In this document: positions 11,201-23,200 of the stretch, in pieces
How positions within the stretch are numbered: position 1 is the first letter of the stretch
How the letters are laid out: every line of letters begins with the position of its first letter
Source of the DNA: Sarcophilus harrisii
Taxonomy: Eukaryota; Chordata; Mammalia; Dasyuromorphia; Dasyuridae
Length of the DNA: 64,000 bases
Direction of reading: 5' to 3'
Assembly: GCF_902635505.1 (NCBI RefSeq)
Contig: NC_045429.1
Span: 425,781,669 to 425,845,668 of the forward strand
Program-made: the position numbers and the translations under genes
Notes under the pieces: generated by a model
What the model was told of the DNA's origin: nothing
Seen by the model: the letters and a program-made list of their open reading frames with translations, nothing else
Database searches by the model: none

Positions 11201-14200
11201 TGTGGATTCTACCATGACATGGCTCTCAGAGGGAATCGGTGAGTGGAAAAGAGTTAGGAGAGGGTGAGAGCAAAAGGAATTTTTTTTCCCTCAGTAAGCA
11301 CTCTTTGGAGGTAGAGTAGTGTTCATTTTGGAGAATGCAACATGACTAGGTTAAGATTCTTTAGAATAGATCTATGTTCCTCTGCACTCTGACCTTTTCC
11401 TCCCAGGTTTTCTGTTTATCATTGAGTGGAATTTGAGTGAAAAATGTGTTTTATTTGCAAGGATAGAATAAGGGAAAGGAATGGTATTCTTTATCCTAGT
11501 CCCCAGCTCTCAGGTTTCCCTCATTCTTACAATTCCTGATCCTCCTCTCCTTTCATATTTTCTGATTTAAAGTTACTTTAGGCTTCCCCTGCTTAACCTC
11601 TCCTGACCATTCTCCTCAGTGCTAATTTTCCTTAACTACTCAACTAGACTGTGTGTACTATGACTTTCTCTCAGTTTCTTACACTCTCTCCCACAGAAGC
11701 TTCTGTATTTGTCCCTCTATCTTCTCTGAATGGGTCTTGTCTCCCTCTGTGGGAGGGAGAACAAGGGAACAACTCTCCCTTGTTCTTTCCTCTGTCCAAT
11801 GTAGGTTGAAGGGCTATCTCATGTATTCTAACCAATTATTTTTCTAGGACAGTGCGGGGCTCAGAGTTGCCTATCCTAGAACAGACATGTCAGAGGATCG
11901 TGGCTGCTGCTCACCCTTTCCGGCGGCTGGAGGCCTCTCGGGAGCAGCTTGGTCAGCTCTTTAAGGTCAGAAGGAATCAGAGGCAGTGGCACTTCCCTCA
12001 TCAGTTGGAACCAAGGGAAATGATTTCCTCTCAATAACATATCACCTTTGACTTCCTCTCACCCAGGATAACCCTTTTAAGCTTCAACAGATTGAAGACA
12101 AAATAAAGGAACCAACTGCTACAGTCTATGGGTAAGAAGAACACAAGTGATGGTGACCAGGGGTAGTGAAAAACTCATTCTGTCATAATCAAAGACATAG
12201 CAGTAGATCCAGGGGCTGGTTTTATCTGCCATATCCTCCCTCAGCCACCAGGCAGCCTTTCTTCAGTGCCTACATTTTGTGAAAAGGAGAAAAATAGAGG
12301 CTCAATACTGTGGGATACTGATCCTTTTACCCCCTTCCTTCTCCCAGATGTGGCACATCAGTTGACCTTTGCAAGGGCCCCCACCTCCGACATACAGGAC
12401 AGATTGGTGTGCTAAAGCTCCTGACGGTCAGTGAAAGGAGAAGGGGAAGATGGGGAGGGGAGAAGGGAGCAGTGAGCCATTATCCTAGGGACACAGGAAT
12501 GTGCTTATTACATCAAAATTAAGAGTGTAGGTGTATCTTAACAAAAATGAACTGGGAAAATGTAATCCATATAGTAGATTAAAGCCTTCATCAAAATCAG
12601 ATAAACTTCAAGATATACTTTTATTAATGTCTTTTGGTTTTTTATTACACACATATATACTTTCAATGCCATGCCCTTCCAGAGAACTGAACCATTCCAT
12701 TTTATAATAGGAAGGGGGGAGAAGATAGAGACTGCCCCTGTGATTTCAATGATAGATGGACCTTCCACATGAGGAAGCCCCACCAGGGTCAGCCCTGAAA
12801 CCTAGAGTTCAAGAGAGAGGCCTTTGGGGGCTGGGAGCTTAAGGGGCTTACCCTGGACTGCACATGCAGTATGTGTCAGAGGCAGGGCCTGAACCCAGGA
12901 TTTCCTGGCCCTCTATCCACTACAACGCACTTCCTCTAATAATAATTTTTAAAGAAAAAATGTTCAATGTTAACCCCTAAGGTATCATACAGTCTGAAAT
13001 TGTATTCATTGTTCCACGCCCTTGATCCTCTACCTCTGCAAGGAATGGGGGTGGAAAGAGACACAGAGTGTCTTCTTGTGCGTTATAAACATTTTCCATT
13101 ACTTTGTTGCTGGAATTGTTTTAGAAAGTAACCTGGCACTACATAGTAAAAGTTACAAAATAATTACGCTTTTGATTGAATAATAATTCCCTTACTAACA
13201 ACGTACCCTGAGGTTGTTGGGGGTCTTTTCTAAGGCTGTTCAAAGATTTTCCTGGCTTCACTATTTCCTATTGCAAAAAAATGGAAGCAACTTGAATGTT
13301 GATTAATGGGAGATGCATAAATAAATTGTGGTATATTGATGTATTTGAATTCTATAATGCAACTAATATCAGCATTTATGAAGAATTAAGAGAAATAGGG
13401 ATAGATAGATGTCCATGAAATAATGCAATTTGAGAGGGAGAAAAAACAGAATAGAGTTCACATTATGACCAAATAAGAAAAATAAATAGACAATCCAGTG
13501 GAGATTTGGAAGAAAAACAAAAGTTGTGACACTTGTGTTGACATTAATGCAAATATTTCAAAACAGAAAAAGAAATGAGAATATACTGTTTATGAGAACA
13601 TATCCCTGTATGTGGTGAAGGGATACAGTATAAATGAACAGGAGCTGGAGGAGGACTTCTAGAAAAGCTTCTCTGAACCAGGGACAGAATGAGGGAGCAG
13701 GGCAGGAAAGGTTAGGCACAAATGGAAAAAAGGAGGAGAAAGGGCTTCCTGCTTTAGAGGCTTGCCCTATAGGAAGGCTTGGTAGGTTGACAAAGTGAAA
13801 CGCAAAGCTTTAAGTCTACCCTGCTAGAACAGCCAGGTCCAAATCTGTCCAGATGGAGAGCAGCCCCAGGACTGAGAGCCAAAAGATTCTGGATTCTGGG
13901 CCTGACTAGCCCACTCTGACCATGGGGACAGCTCCCTTTACTCTTAGGCTTCTCTTTCCTGCTGTCTGTCACCACTTCTTAGAGATATGGTAAAATAAAT
14001 TACCTACGGTAGATTATATACAAATTATATATATTTGTTTGAACTTCATTCTCAAAGAGGACCATGACCTCAGGGCAATGACGCTGTGACAAGTAAATTG
14101 GATTTAGGTGAAGAAGGGTGAGCAAGGTCACCAGCCTCACTTTGCCCTCAGAGCCATTGGGGTCCAGTAGCCAGCTATAGGTCAGGACAAGTGGAGAGTG

Positions 14201-17200
14201 CCCAGATGTAGTTATATGTAGGTATATGGGAAAATGCTTTAAATAGCTGAAAGTACTATTCCAAGGTGGTAGAAGACATTCACTAGCATTAGCATTAAAA
14301 GCCCAGTCATGATGTTGGATTCAAAACTTCTTGTTCCATATTCACTGTCACTGACACAGACCAAGCCTTCCCCTTCCAACACTAGGTGATTTCCCTTCAT
14401 CCCCTTCATCAGTCCTCCATCACTGGGGCCTGCTCGGTTTACCATGAGCTCTAGTCAGCAGCCGAACCTTTGCTCCATTTAATAGCGTTACAAGCTTTCA
14501 AGTTACAACATGCTCCAACATGTCAGTGACAGTGAATATGGAACAGGAAGTCTAATTCAGATCAAAATTTGGATGGTATAAGAAAGAAAGGAATTAAATG
14601 TGAATGAAAAGCATCTGATCACTGGGAGCCAGAAGAGTGGAAGCATTTCACTGCTGGTGATGATGAGGAAAAGTGGAGTTAGGGCAAAACGGGCTTTAAT
14701 GGAGGCAACTCTACTGACTTCTCATGTCACCAACAGGGGACAGGATGGAAGGCTGCTCTTGAGCCCTTTCTACCTTCCCTTTCCTTTTTCTCCCTTAGAA
14801 CTCATCCTCATTGTGGGTGGGGTCTTCAGGGGCTGAGGAGCCACTGCAGCGAGTATACGGCATTTCCTTCCCCTCCATTGAGGGGTTGAGAGCCTGGGAG
14901 AAGCAGAGGGAGGAAGCAACAGCGAAGGACCACAGACGCATTGGGAAAGTACGGCAGGGTTGGTTACCAGGGAGGAGGCATGAAGGGGAGCTTAGGAAGC
15001 TGCTGGGAAGGTCTGGCTCGGGACCAGAGAGGGACTAGGAAGCTCTGAGGAGCTGAGATCTCCAGCCAATAATGACCCAGTTTGTGGATCTCCAGGACCA
15101 GGAGCTTTTCTTTTTCCACGAGCTGAGCCCAGGAAGCTGTTTTTTCCTGCCACGGGGGACAAGAATCTATAACACGCTGATGACTTTCATCAGGGTAGGA
15201 GGGACCAGAACCTTGAAGGGAAGAGACCAAGGGAAAGAGGGGATTGCTAAGGAGGGAGCCAGGTCACCCCTGAGAGAACAGGAACAGAATAGGGACAGAG
15301 CATCAATGTTTGTATATGTCGGGGATGAAGGGGAAGAGAGCATGGGGAAGGGGACATCGGTGTGCCAGGGTCAGGTGAGTCAGGCGGGGGGAACTGGCAG
15401 CTCTCCACTTCTGCTGATCTCTGCCATCTCCATCAGGAAGAGTATGCCCGACGAGGGTTCTCCGAGGTGAGGACCCCAACCCTCTTCTCTACAAAACTCT
15501 GGGAGCAGTCAGGACACTGGGAGCATTACAGTGAAGACATGTTCATTCTTCAGCCTCCAGAGGCTGATGGGCCCACTGATTGCCAGAGTGACTATTCCAC
15601 CAGCCAGCGTAGGGACCGGCTGGCCCTCAAGCCTATGAACTGCCCTGCCCACTGGTGAGCCAAGAGGGCCATGATTGGTGGGTGGGAGGGGCTTGAGTTC
15701 TGGTCTCCCCTCTGCCACCTCTAGCTGCACAGCCTGGGAAAACAAAATCAGACTAGATATTCCCTGATGTCCCTTCTGGCCCTCACTTTGGGCAACCAGA
15801 ATTTGTGTCCTGAGCTCTCCTCTGCCCCGGTGGTCACTTAGGACACCAGATTCTTGTCCCCAGCCTAGCTGGGTAGTGAGATAGCACACGTGACATGACA
15901 TGAGGATTACAGAGCCATCTGAGTGACACAGAGAAGTTGGCGGCCCCTGGAGTGGAGCAGGCCCTAGGCCAGGACGTGTGGAGGGTAGAGAGTGGCAGGG
16001 AAGGGGCCAGATCCTCTCAGGAAACTCGGAGTCACTCCCCTCTCCTCCCCACCTCCAGCTTAATCTTTGCCCACCGACCCCGGTCCTGGCGAGAACTGCC
16101 CCTGCGGCTGGCGGATTTTGGGGCCCTGCACCGAACCGAGGCCTCTGGGAATCTGGGGGGCCTGACTCGGCTTCGGAGGTTCCAGCAGGATGATGCCCAC
16201 ATCTTCTGTGCTCCAGATCAGGTTATCTTTACACCTCCCTGGCTGCTCTCCCAGCTCTTTCCCACACTCCCACATTCCTTTTTTGTGGGGACCTACAGGC
16301 AGACCTGTCCCTTCTCTGTGGCCCTGAGGGTCACCCTCTCTCACTCTTGCTTCCTTTCGATTTCTCCTGCTGTCACTCCTCCTCCTCAGAGTGGCCCCTG
16401 GACACAAACAGCTCCTGGGCCCTCCACCAAACTTGCACTTCTCCTTGTGTCTGTCCCCCAGCTGGAGACTGAGATCCGAGGATGCCTCGATTTCCTTCAC
16501 TCAGTCTACACAGTCCTTGGCTTCTCCTTTCATCTGGGGCTCTCGACCAGGCCGTCGTCTTTCCTAGGGGAGGTTCACCTTTGGGACCAGGCCGAGCAGG
16601 TCAGGAGGAGGGGGAGAAGGGAAGAGAGCCTCCATGGGGCTGGCGGGGGGGATGGTTGGTCCTGGACCCTTCATCCACCATTATTCTGGGGAAAAATGGG
16701 TAAGATGGGAGATCCCCTAGAATTTGAGTGACTTTATTCTGCCACCCTCCAGATCCTTCAAAAAGCCCTGAATGAATTTGGGAAGCCCTGGGAGCTGAAT
16801 CCTGGAGATGGTGCCTTTTATGGACCCAAGGTGAATGGCACACCTGGATGGAGGGAGGGTTGTATGAGGGGATTGGGACAGGTAGGAGCATGGTCCAGTG
16901 GGCAGACACTCCCCTCAAAAAGGCCCACATCACCTCCCTCTTCAGTTTTCTCTCTAGGTGGCCCCTGAGAGCCCCTTCCTGGTCCAGGTCCATGATCCAA
17001 GGCTTAGGGTCATGGAGGACCCGCTCCTAACTCACCCCCCACATATCTGCTGTCATCCTCCAGATTGATGTTCATATCCAGGACGCCCTGGGCAGACCCC
17101 ACCAGTGCGGGACTATCCAGCTTGACTTCCAGCTGCCCCTGAGATTTGACCTCCAGTACATGGGGTAGGGAGGCTTCTCTAGGTACCAGCCCATGGGAAA

Positions 17201-19364
17201 CAGCCTCTGCCTCATCTCCTCCTTATCCTCTTTGCCAGAAATCAACACTGTAATTAAGAAGTGGTTCAGATTGACACATGCTCATGAAGCACCCACAGGC
17301 CCTGCCCCTCCTCCCTCCACCTTGACCCCATAGGGAGCTTTCTCTGGTATTTAAGGGCCTGGGAAATGGGAAGGGGCAAGCGTCACTGGCTCTGACCTTC
17401 TCCTTCCCTTCACCTCAAGGCAGGCGGGGGTCCTGGAGCGCCCGGTCCTCATTCACCGAGCAGTGCTGGGCTCAGTGGAAAGAATGTTGGGGGTGCTGGC
17501 CGAGAACTATGGAGGCAAATGGTAAGGCCGCTGGTCCTGACTTGTGACTTCAAATCATCTCCCCCCCCAGTAGAAGCCCCATGATGTGGTGGATGGGGCC
17601 ACTGGGGTTCACTTTGTGACCACAGGATCCTAGGCCAGTTATTTCATCTTTAGCTCATGGGGTGGGGGTGGGGGTAGGGGCTTCCAGCTCTAAATCTGCA
17701 ATCCTTTGAAACTCTTAGATCCTGAAAGCCCCCCACCCCCACCCCACCCCCGATCTCTACTTGCTCCTCAGCTCGTCTCCCACCAGGAGACCCCACTCCA
17801 TTCTGTGTTTCTCCCTCTCCCCTAGGCCCCTGTGGCTCTCTCCACTGCAGGCCATGGTCATTCCTGTAGGAGCTGAGCAAGAGGGTTATGCACAGGAGGT
17901 GAGAGGGGGTCCAAGGGAAATCGGGGCTGGGATGTGGAAGGGTCCGGTTTGGGAGCCAGCACCTACTATGTGCAGGGCAGAACTACAGAGACAGCCATGA
18001 AAGGATCCCTCAATGCAATTAAAGGAAATTTGAAAAGGGAAAGAGCATTACCCCAAAGAATAGGGAAGAGATCCCAAATCTGGGCCCTGGGGGAAATTGT
18101 AAAGGCCCAGGGATGGGAGCTAGAAGCTGTGGCTGCTCATCCAGTCAGGGTCGTGGAGGAGAATGGTTCTGGGCCCCACTTGTGCTTTCTGGGCCTGCCG
18201 GTTTCTAGGGACCCTTGGTCACTTCCTCGTCTGCCCTCAGGTGCAGGAAGCCCTGCTCGCTGCAGGCCTAGTGGGTGACTTGGATAAAGATCCCAGCGTG
18301 ACCCTTGGCCGGAGAGTGCGGCGGGCCCAGCTCTCCCAATATAACTTCCAGTTGGGTGAGTGGTTCCAGGGTGGGGAGCAGAGCCGGCACCTGGAACCCT
18401 GGCATCTGCCCCCATTCTTAGGTGGTCTCCTCACCTGGGCCCAAAGGAGGAGGGGACCGTGCCAGGTTTCCCTGCCCCCAACTTTGCCTGGTTTCCTATC
18501 TCTGGGAAAGAGGGAGGGAAGGTGAATGAGCCCCAGAGTAGTTACTGTCTCTGCTCGTTTTTCCTGGACTGTGCCAGCCTGGGGAAATGGCACATTCTGG
18601 GGCATAGGGGGTACGGCATGACTCCGAACCTGGACCTGAATCCGACCTCGGAAGCCTGAGGCTTGTGGGGGTTTGGGCAGGTCCCAGAGTTTCCATGTCT
18701 GTAAAGGGGTGTGTGTGGAGATGAGACCCCCCACATGTCTGCGATACCGGTGTGGGGCTTTTGTGCATGCCTCGGTTTCCCCATCTTCCCAGGACAGGGC
18801 CTCTCTGTTAGAAAACGCATTCCTCGTGCCCCAAGGCCTGGGTGCCCGGGCCTCGGCGCCCAGGGGCAGATCACCTGCCACTTTCTCTTTTGGCTTACAC
18901 CGTCTGGATCTGTGTCTGGTGCAGCGCAGGACGTTCTTGCACCTCTCCTTGTCAGTCTTTGGCAAGCTGCTAACACCGGTCCTGGAATCCTGACCGGCAG
19001 TGATAGCGGGGCCAGGGAATGGGGCCGGAAAGGGAAGGAGCTGTTACTTATCTCTGTCTCCCCAGCTGAGGGCTCATAGCAGGGGCACAGCTAAATATAG
19101 CTCTCTTCCTCCGCTGCCACAAGCACTTTCACAGAGCCGCGCTCTCCCAGAACCCCATGCATCTGAGCCTGAGCCCCCTGCCCGGCATCTGACTCCCTTT
19201 TTCCTTCCCCAATAGTGGTGGGTCCCAGAGAGCAAAGTCAAAGGACAGTGAACATCCGCGCAAGAGATGGGCGCCAGCTTGGAGAGCGGGCTGTCGCAGA
19301 GGTGGTAGGTCGGCTTCGGGAGCTGCAGGCCGCCAGGGTCCGCAACGCCGAGGAAATGTTTTGA
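8288..19364 (+). CDS. TARS2: Mitochondrial threonyl-tRNA synthetase, 18 exons
   Basis: Class II synthetase that attaches threonine to mitochondrial tRNA-Thr. Coding exons: 8288-8347, 8457-8641, 8942-9065, 11114-11238, 11848-11965, 12067-12131, 12348-12426, 14799-14948, 15096-15194, 15437-15654, 16059-16221, 16462-16599, 16753-16830, 17064-17164, 17420-17521, 17826-17898, 18241-18355, 19216-19364. They sum to 2142 nt, 713 residues (human about 718), with all phases compatible. The N-terminus is arginine-rich with no acidic residue (residues 1-20), a likely mitochondrial presequence. A TGS domain follows (about 50-125), then the editing/SAD domain with HSSAH (127-131) and DLCKGPH (232-238). The catalytic core has zinc ligands C404, H455 and H580, motif 2 HRTE (432-435) and motif 3 GSVER (585-589). 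An anticodon-binding domain closes the protein. No frame break is seen. The exon 11 donor (GTTATC) is unusually weak. Confidence 0.97.
9410..9562. mobile_element. hAT-type MITE in TARS2 intron 3
   Basis: It starts CAGCACTTCTTAAACTTTG and contains the CCCATATGGGG segment of this hAT family. Flanking 8-bp duplications are GAATAGGG (9402-9409) and GAATAGAG (9563-9570), 7 of 8 matching. The same family occurs at 43618-44818. Confidence 0.85.
9640..9990 (-). mobile_element. MIR/CORE-SINE fragments in TARS2 intron 3
   Basis: Two decayed segments (about 9640-9720 and 9870-9990) carry the reverse-complement CORE-SINE pattern, with TTTTACARATGRGRAAACT followed by a CAAGGTCACAC-type block. The LTR at 10013 was inserted just beyond the second. 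Confidence 0.6.
10013..10411 (-). mobile_element. Solo LTR of a marsupial endogenous retrovirus
   Basis: On the minus strand the element begins TGTAATGGGCTGAGG and ends GCGGCCTTCACA, so it has TG..CA termini. An AATAAA (minus strand) near its end marks the R/U5 part. A perfect 6-bp target-site duplication AGTTTT lies at 10007-10012 and 10412-10417. The 399-bp LTR stands alone, so the internal region was presumably lost by LTR-LTR recombination. A 6-bp duplication suggests a class II (ERVK-like) origin. A related LTR is at 54330-54675. It lies in TARS2 intron 3, opposite to the gene. Confidence 0.88.
10800..10975 (+). mobile_element. MIR-type SINE in TARS2 intron 3
   Basis: The order of elements matches the tRNA-derived MIR family: a decayed tRNA-like start, CTCACCTATAAAATTAAGGG, then GAGGTCCTTTCCAGC. 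It is an old copy without a clear target-site duplication. Confidence 0.6.
14030..14200 (-). mobile_element. Marsupial LINE/SINE tail fragment
   Basis: It starts with TTCATTCTCAAAGAGGACCA, the reverse complement of the end of the LINE at 32885-34150, then continues into a body (GGTCACCAGCCTCACTTT) shared with 37705-37915. It is probably the 3' part of a non-autonomous element using that LINE's machinery. Confidence 0.5.
14327..14550. repeat. 30-bp inverted repeat with 164-bp spacer
   Basis: The left arm 14327-14356 and right arm 14521-14550 are reverse complements at 29 of 30 positions. The arms include GTTCCATATTCACTGTCACT and its complement. Similarity stops abruptly at both arm ends and no direct duplication flanks the unit. 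A transcript of intron 7 could form a long hairpin here. Confidence 0.9.
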
Positions 19365-19398
19365 GCCACACCATGAGCACGAGCCACACCATGAGCAC
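19363..19398 (+). repeat. TARS2: 18-bp tandem duplication over the TARS2 stop codon
   Basis: GAGCCACACCATGAGCAC occurs twice head to tail (19363-19380 and 19381-19398), starting within the TGA stop codon and extending into the 3' UTR. The two copies are identical. Confidence 0.95.
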
Positions 19399-19605
19399 GA
19401 GCAATCTCTTGGCTCTGGAGACTGAGCTGCCGCCCTCCCTCGGGAATGGTGGGAGAAAGAATGGGATGGAGATGTCGGTCCCAGAGGAAAAATTGGGGGG
19501 CATTTCGCTGGAACTCTACTGGAGTTGTGGGAAGAGGGACGTCCCTTTTCTCCTGAAAAGACCGACCCTGTGGACTGGTGAGGGGAAAGTGTGGACAAGA
19601 ATGAG

Positions 19606-19611
19606 AATAAA
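19606..19611 (+). terminator. TARS2: TARS2 polyadenylation signal
   Basis: AATAAA lies about 240 bases after the TARS2 stop codon and is followed by a T/GT-rich element (TTGTCTGTCGTAG). Cleavage is expected near 19625. Confidence 0.85.
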
Positions 19612-20039
19612 AACTTGAACTTCCTGTTGTCTGTCGTAGTTCTGATCAGCCTTTGGGTAAAATAAATGGGCAAAGGGCTACTCGCTCTGGCCCTGTGAGG
19701 GGAGCTTCCCACTTCCCTGGAAGGAAGGCAGCAGTGTTGGGGGCCATGTGCCCCGCTCCCTAACTTAGCCCCTCTTAGAGCTCCTCCAGGGAGCAGACCC
19801 CCATGCTGGGTGTGAGCGATAGAGAGATTGAGGTACAAGGCGGTGGGAGCTCCAAATTGTCTCCCCAGTTAGTGTCCTCCAGCACTCAGTGGGGGTTTTC
19901 TCCCCCAGACCCCCCTTCTCAGCTTCCTGGCAGCTGAGTGGGAGTTGGGGAGAGAGAAGGGGACTCCCAGGCAGCTGACTCCAGGGGGCCCCGGTATCTG
20001 CTCCTTGGGAGTCACCTGGTCTGAGCAGACATCTCAGTG

Positions 20040-20286
20040 ACCACCCGGGCTGGAGGAGGAGGAGGGTGGAAGCTGCCAGGGATTAGAGTGAGTCACATCA
20101 GGAAGCTCCAGGGGAGGGCGGGAGCTCCAGGCCTGGCCCATAAAGGGAGGAGGAACCCCACTGAAATCACAACAGCAAAAGTGCAGCCCAGACAGACGCC
20201 TTGTTCCCAGAAGCTCCTGAGCAGCCAGGACACCTGTCCCAGAGAACCCGGGCGGCCGGGCGCCGATGCCCAGCCCCTGCTCCGGC
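20040..20286 (+). promoter_or_regulatory. ECM1: ECM1 promoter and 5' UTR
   Basis: A consensus AP-1 site TGAGTCA lies at 20089-20095 and a TATA-like CATAAA at 20139-20144, predicting transcription from about 20165-20175 and a 5' UTR of about 115 bases. A TATA-type promoter with AP-1 suits a regulated matrix gene, in contrast to the CpG promoter of TARS2. An in-frame ATG at 20266 would add seven residues but has a poor context. Confidence 0.65.
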
Positions 20287-23200
20287 ATGGAGGCCCCACG
20301 CACAGCAGCCTTAGTCTTGGTGGTTTGGGCTCTGGGGGCCTCAGCCTCTCACGGAGGTGAGTCTGGGCTGGGAAGGAAGGGGGTAGAGCCCGGGCAGGAG
20401 GCAAGGGGCCCTCCTCCCACCCCCTGGCGCGGTGCTTGTACCACAGTAGGTGCTTAACAGGTATGGGAACTGACTCACTGCCAGGTAAATGCCCTGGACT
20501 TCCCATCCTGAACTCGAGCTACAGAACCTCAGTTGGCTAGTTTATAAAATGGGGGTATCCATATGTTTACATAAATTTTGGGAGTAAACCCGGAAAGCTT
20601 CAGCACTAAGTGGCTAGCTGGCGATTGATGGATGGCTCGGGCGGCTTCCCTCCTTTCCCATCTGCCTTTGGGTCAGGGCCCTCTCCTCTCCAGAGAAAGG
20701 CTGGAGACCCAAGGAAAGGGAAAGGGTGTCCCTGGGGGGGTCGGGGCTACTTCCTTCCCTGCGAGCAGAGGGGCTGCTCAGAGGCGTTGGGGCGTTACAG
20801 CGGGAGCGAGGGAACCCGGATTCAAATCCCAGCATCCCAGCCAGCAATCTCAGGGTCTGGTTCTCAATAAAGTTAGACTAGATAACAATGGCTCACCCAG
20901 AGGGGATTGGAGATGTGCGAAGTGCTTGCTATTCTCTTGTTGGCTGGGTAGAGGCTCTCATACGGTGCTTTCTAAGCCTGATGCTGGGAGCTAGAAACCC
21001 CCTCAAAGCCTTCTTCTGCTCCTTCTCCGTCCTCCCTTAGGTCATTATCTCTTCCCCCAGGCGCCTTCTGCTTTCCCTCATTTCCTGAACAAGGGAATTT
21101 GGGGGGGGGGGTGCTGCTAATCCAAGGCACTGACGGGTTACTGAGAAGAGTAGGTGGGGCTGAGTGAACCCGGGGAAGGACCTTGGAAGGCACTGAGGAA
21201 TTGGGGAAGGAAGCACTTGAGGGAGGGGCCCCACTGCCCCCCAGGGGCACAGGAGAGGATGGTAGCCAGAGCATCTACCATTGAAGATTTGAGACCCTCC
21301 TGGGGGAACGGGCAGGAGCAGCAGCATTGCCTCCGAAAGCCCAGTGGGCCCCAGAGGAAGACCGTGGCAGGGATCCAGGACTATCCACCACCAAAAAGCC
21401 CCGTGACTCAGCAACCCCTCCCCGACCTCTTGGCCACATTCCCTTCGGGCCAGGCCGGGGTGAGGCTCGGAGCCAGGATGGAGGGGTCACTCGCTGCCCC
21501 TGTCAGATGACCCCCTTGGTCAAACACGGAAGAGGAAGGAACCAAGCTAGAGGACGAGGGGATGTGGAGGAAGCCCCTCGGTCAGTTTCAGGGTTTGTCC
21601 AGCTTTCAATAAACTCGATCTGAATTTTTTTTTTTTTTTTTAAATATCTGCACGTCCAGTACATGCAGGGCCGGGGGCTGAGCCTTTGGGTACAAAGCAG
21701 AATGAGGTGCGGCCCCTTCTCCTGATAAATCAAATTGTGAGTTGGGTTAACTTAAATCCTGCTCCCAGCTCTCTCCTTCCCAGCCTCCCTATCGCTTCAT
21801 CTCAGGGTTAGGCAAGGCAGGGAGATGAGGGCCCTTCCCTCTTACCCAAATACTCTTCTCGGGGCTGGAAGCCAGGCGCACTCGCTGGCAAAGAGCTGGG
21901 AATTAGGGGCAACAGGATGGAGCCTCCTGACCACTGTCCCACCCGTTATGTCTCCTCAGGACCCAAGCCTTCCGAGCAGAGAGAGTCGATTCCCCAGTTT
22001 TTCCTTTTTAGCCAGGAAGAAGGTGAGAAGGGTTTAGGAGTGTAAGGGGAGGTTGGGGGGTGGGTGGTTGAGGATTGTGGGAATCACAGCTAACTGAACC
22101 ATTTCTTCCTAGTTGGCTATGCAGCTCCCCCTGCTCCTCCCAGGCCCCAAGAACCCAGTCTTCAAGACCCTGTCACACCCCAGCACATCTTTGTGGGACA
22201 AGAAACGGGTCAGTCCCAAGTTTCCCTTTCAGCACAGATGCCAAATCCTCTTCTCCCTCTAGGTCTGTCTCTGTCTTCCCTTCTTCCAGGGTGGGAGTAG
22301 GGGCTGGGTAGCGGGACTGATCCCTAAAACCAGGAAGGGAAAGCCCTCCAGTCTACCAGCTTTCCCCAGCCTGTAATTGTCTGCTCTACCCACAGTGGAT
22401 TACCTGTTTGAAGACTTTCCTGTGCAGCAGGCACAAAGCCCTCAGAGAATCCCTTTGGAGACCGGAAGTGAGTGACGCCCCCCACCCCCACCCCAAGCCC
22501 ATCCCTCTTCCTGCCTCTCCCAAGATGACAGGGTCTCCAATTCTCTTCAAGCACAAAGTTATAGAATCTCAGTCTCAGAGATCCCCTAACAATCTACCTC
22601 CTAACCCTCCAAAAGTGAGCAATTTCCACCTGAAGACCTCCAATGAGGATGAATGCACTCCAGCAACCTAAATTATTAGAGTCTAAACAACTCTAATTGT
22701 TAAAAAGTTTTTCCTCATTTGGGGCTGAAATTACCTCTATGCAATCCATTAATTCTAGTTCAGCCCCTCTGTGGTCAAGCAAATCAACTCTTGGTCCCCT
22801 TCCACAGGCCAGATGCCATATCCCGGCTCCATTCATCATCATCTTGTATTGCCCGGCCCTGTCTGAGCCTTTGGAAGATTTCCTCCCCACCTCCCCCATA
22901 AGTCTAGCCCCAGTCTTGTATGATCTGGTTTGCTCTCAGTAGGGATGGAGAATGGTGGAGCCCCCTTCTCCTGTCTGAGTCTAGGAGGGCCCTGCCTAGT
23001 GAAAAGACATTTTATCTTCTTCCTCTCCTAGTAGAATCCACTCCTAATGAAGCCATACCTCTTCAAAAGGAAGTGCATGCCCCTCAGCTCCCCATCGAGC
23101 AGAAAGAAGGTAACCCCTTTTCCTTCTGTCTACCCCCCTGCCTCTACCTCCTCATCAGCGCACCTTCCTGACCTAAAAGAAATCCCTTCTCAGGCCTGGG

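Larger units (their letters stand above)
12427..14798. other. TARS2 intron 7 (2.4 kb): repeats and unassigned DNA
   Basis: The longest TARS2 intron. It holds a CORE-SINE-like fragment (about 12820-12960, minus), a decayed L1 ORF2 fragment (about 13255-13480, plus), a LINE/SINE tail (about 14030-14200) and a 30-bp inverted repeat (14327-14356 and 14521-14550). No exon-like sequence is seen between the repeats. Confidence 0.7.

Noticed and set aside
15937-16731. 264-codon frame on the plus strand in TARS2
   Set aside because: It reads across introns 10-12 as well as exons; only exon 11 and 12 parts are in the TARS2 frame and homologous.
20266-20286. Upstream in-frame ATG of ECM1
   Set aside because: It would put seven extra residues before the signal peptide and has a weak context; the ATG at 20287 aligns with the human start.
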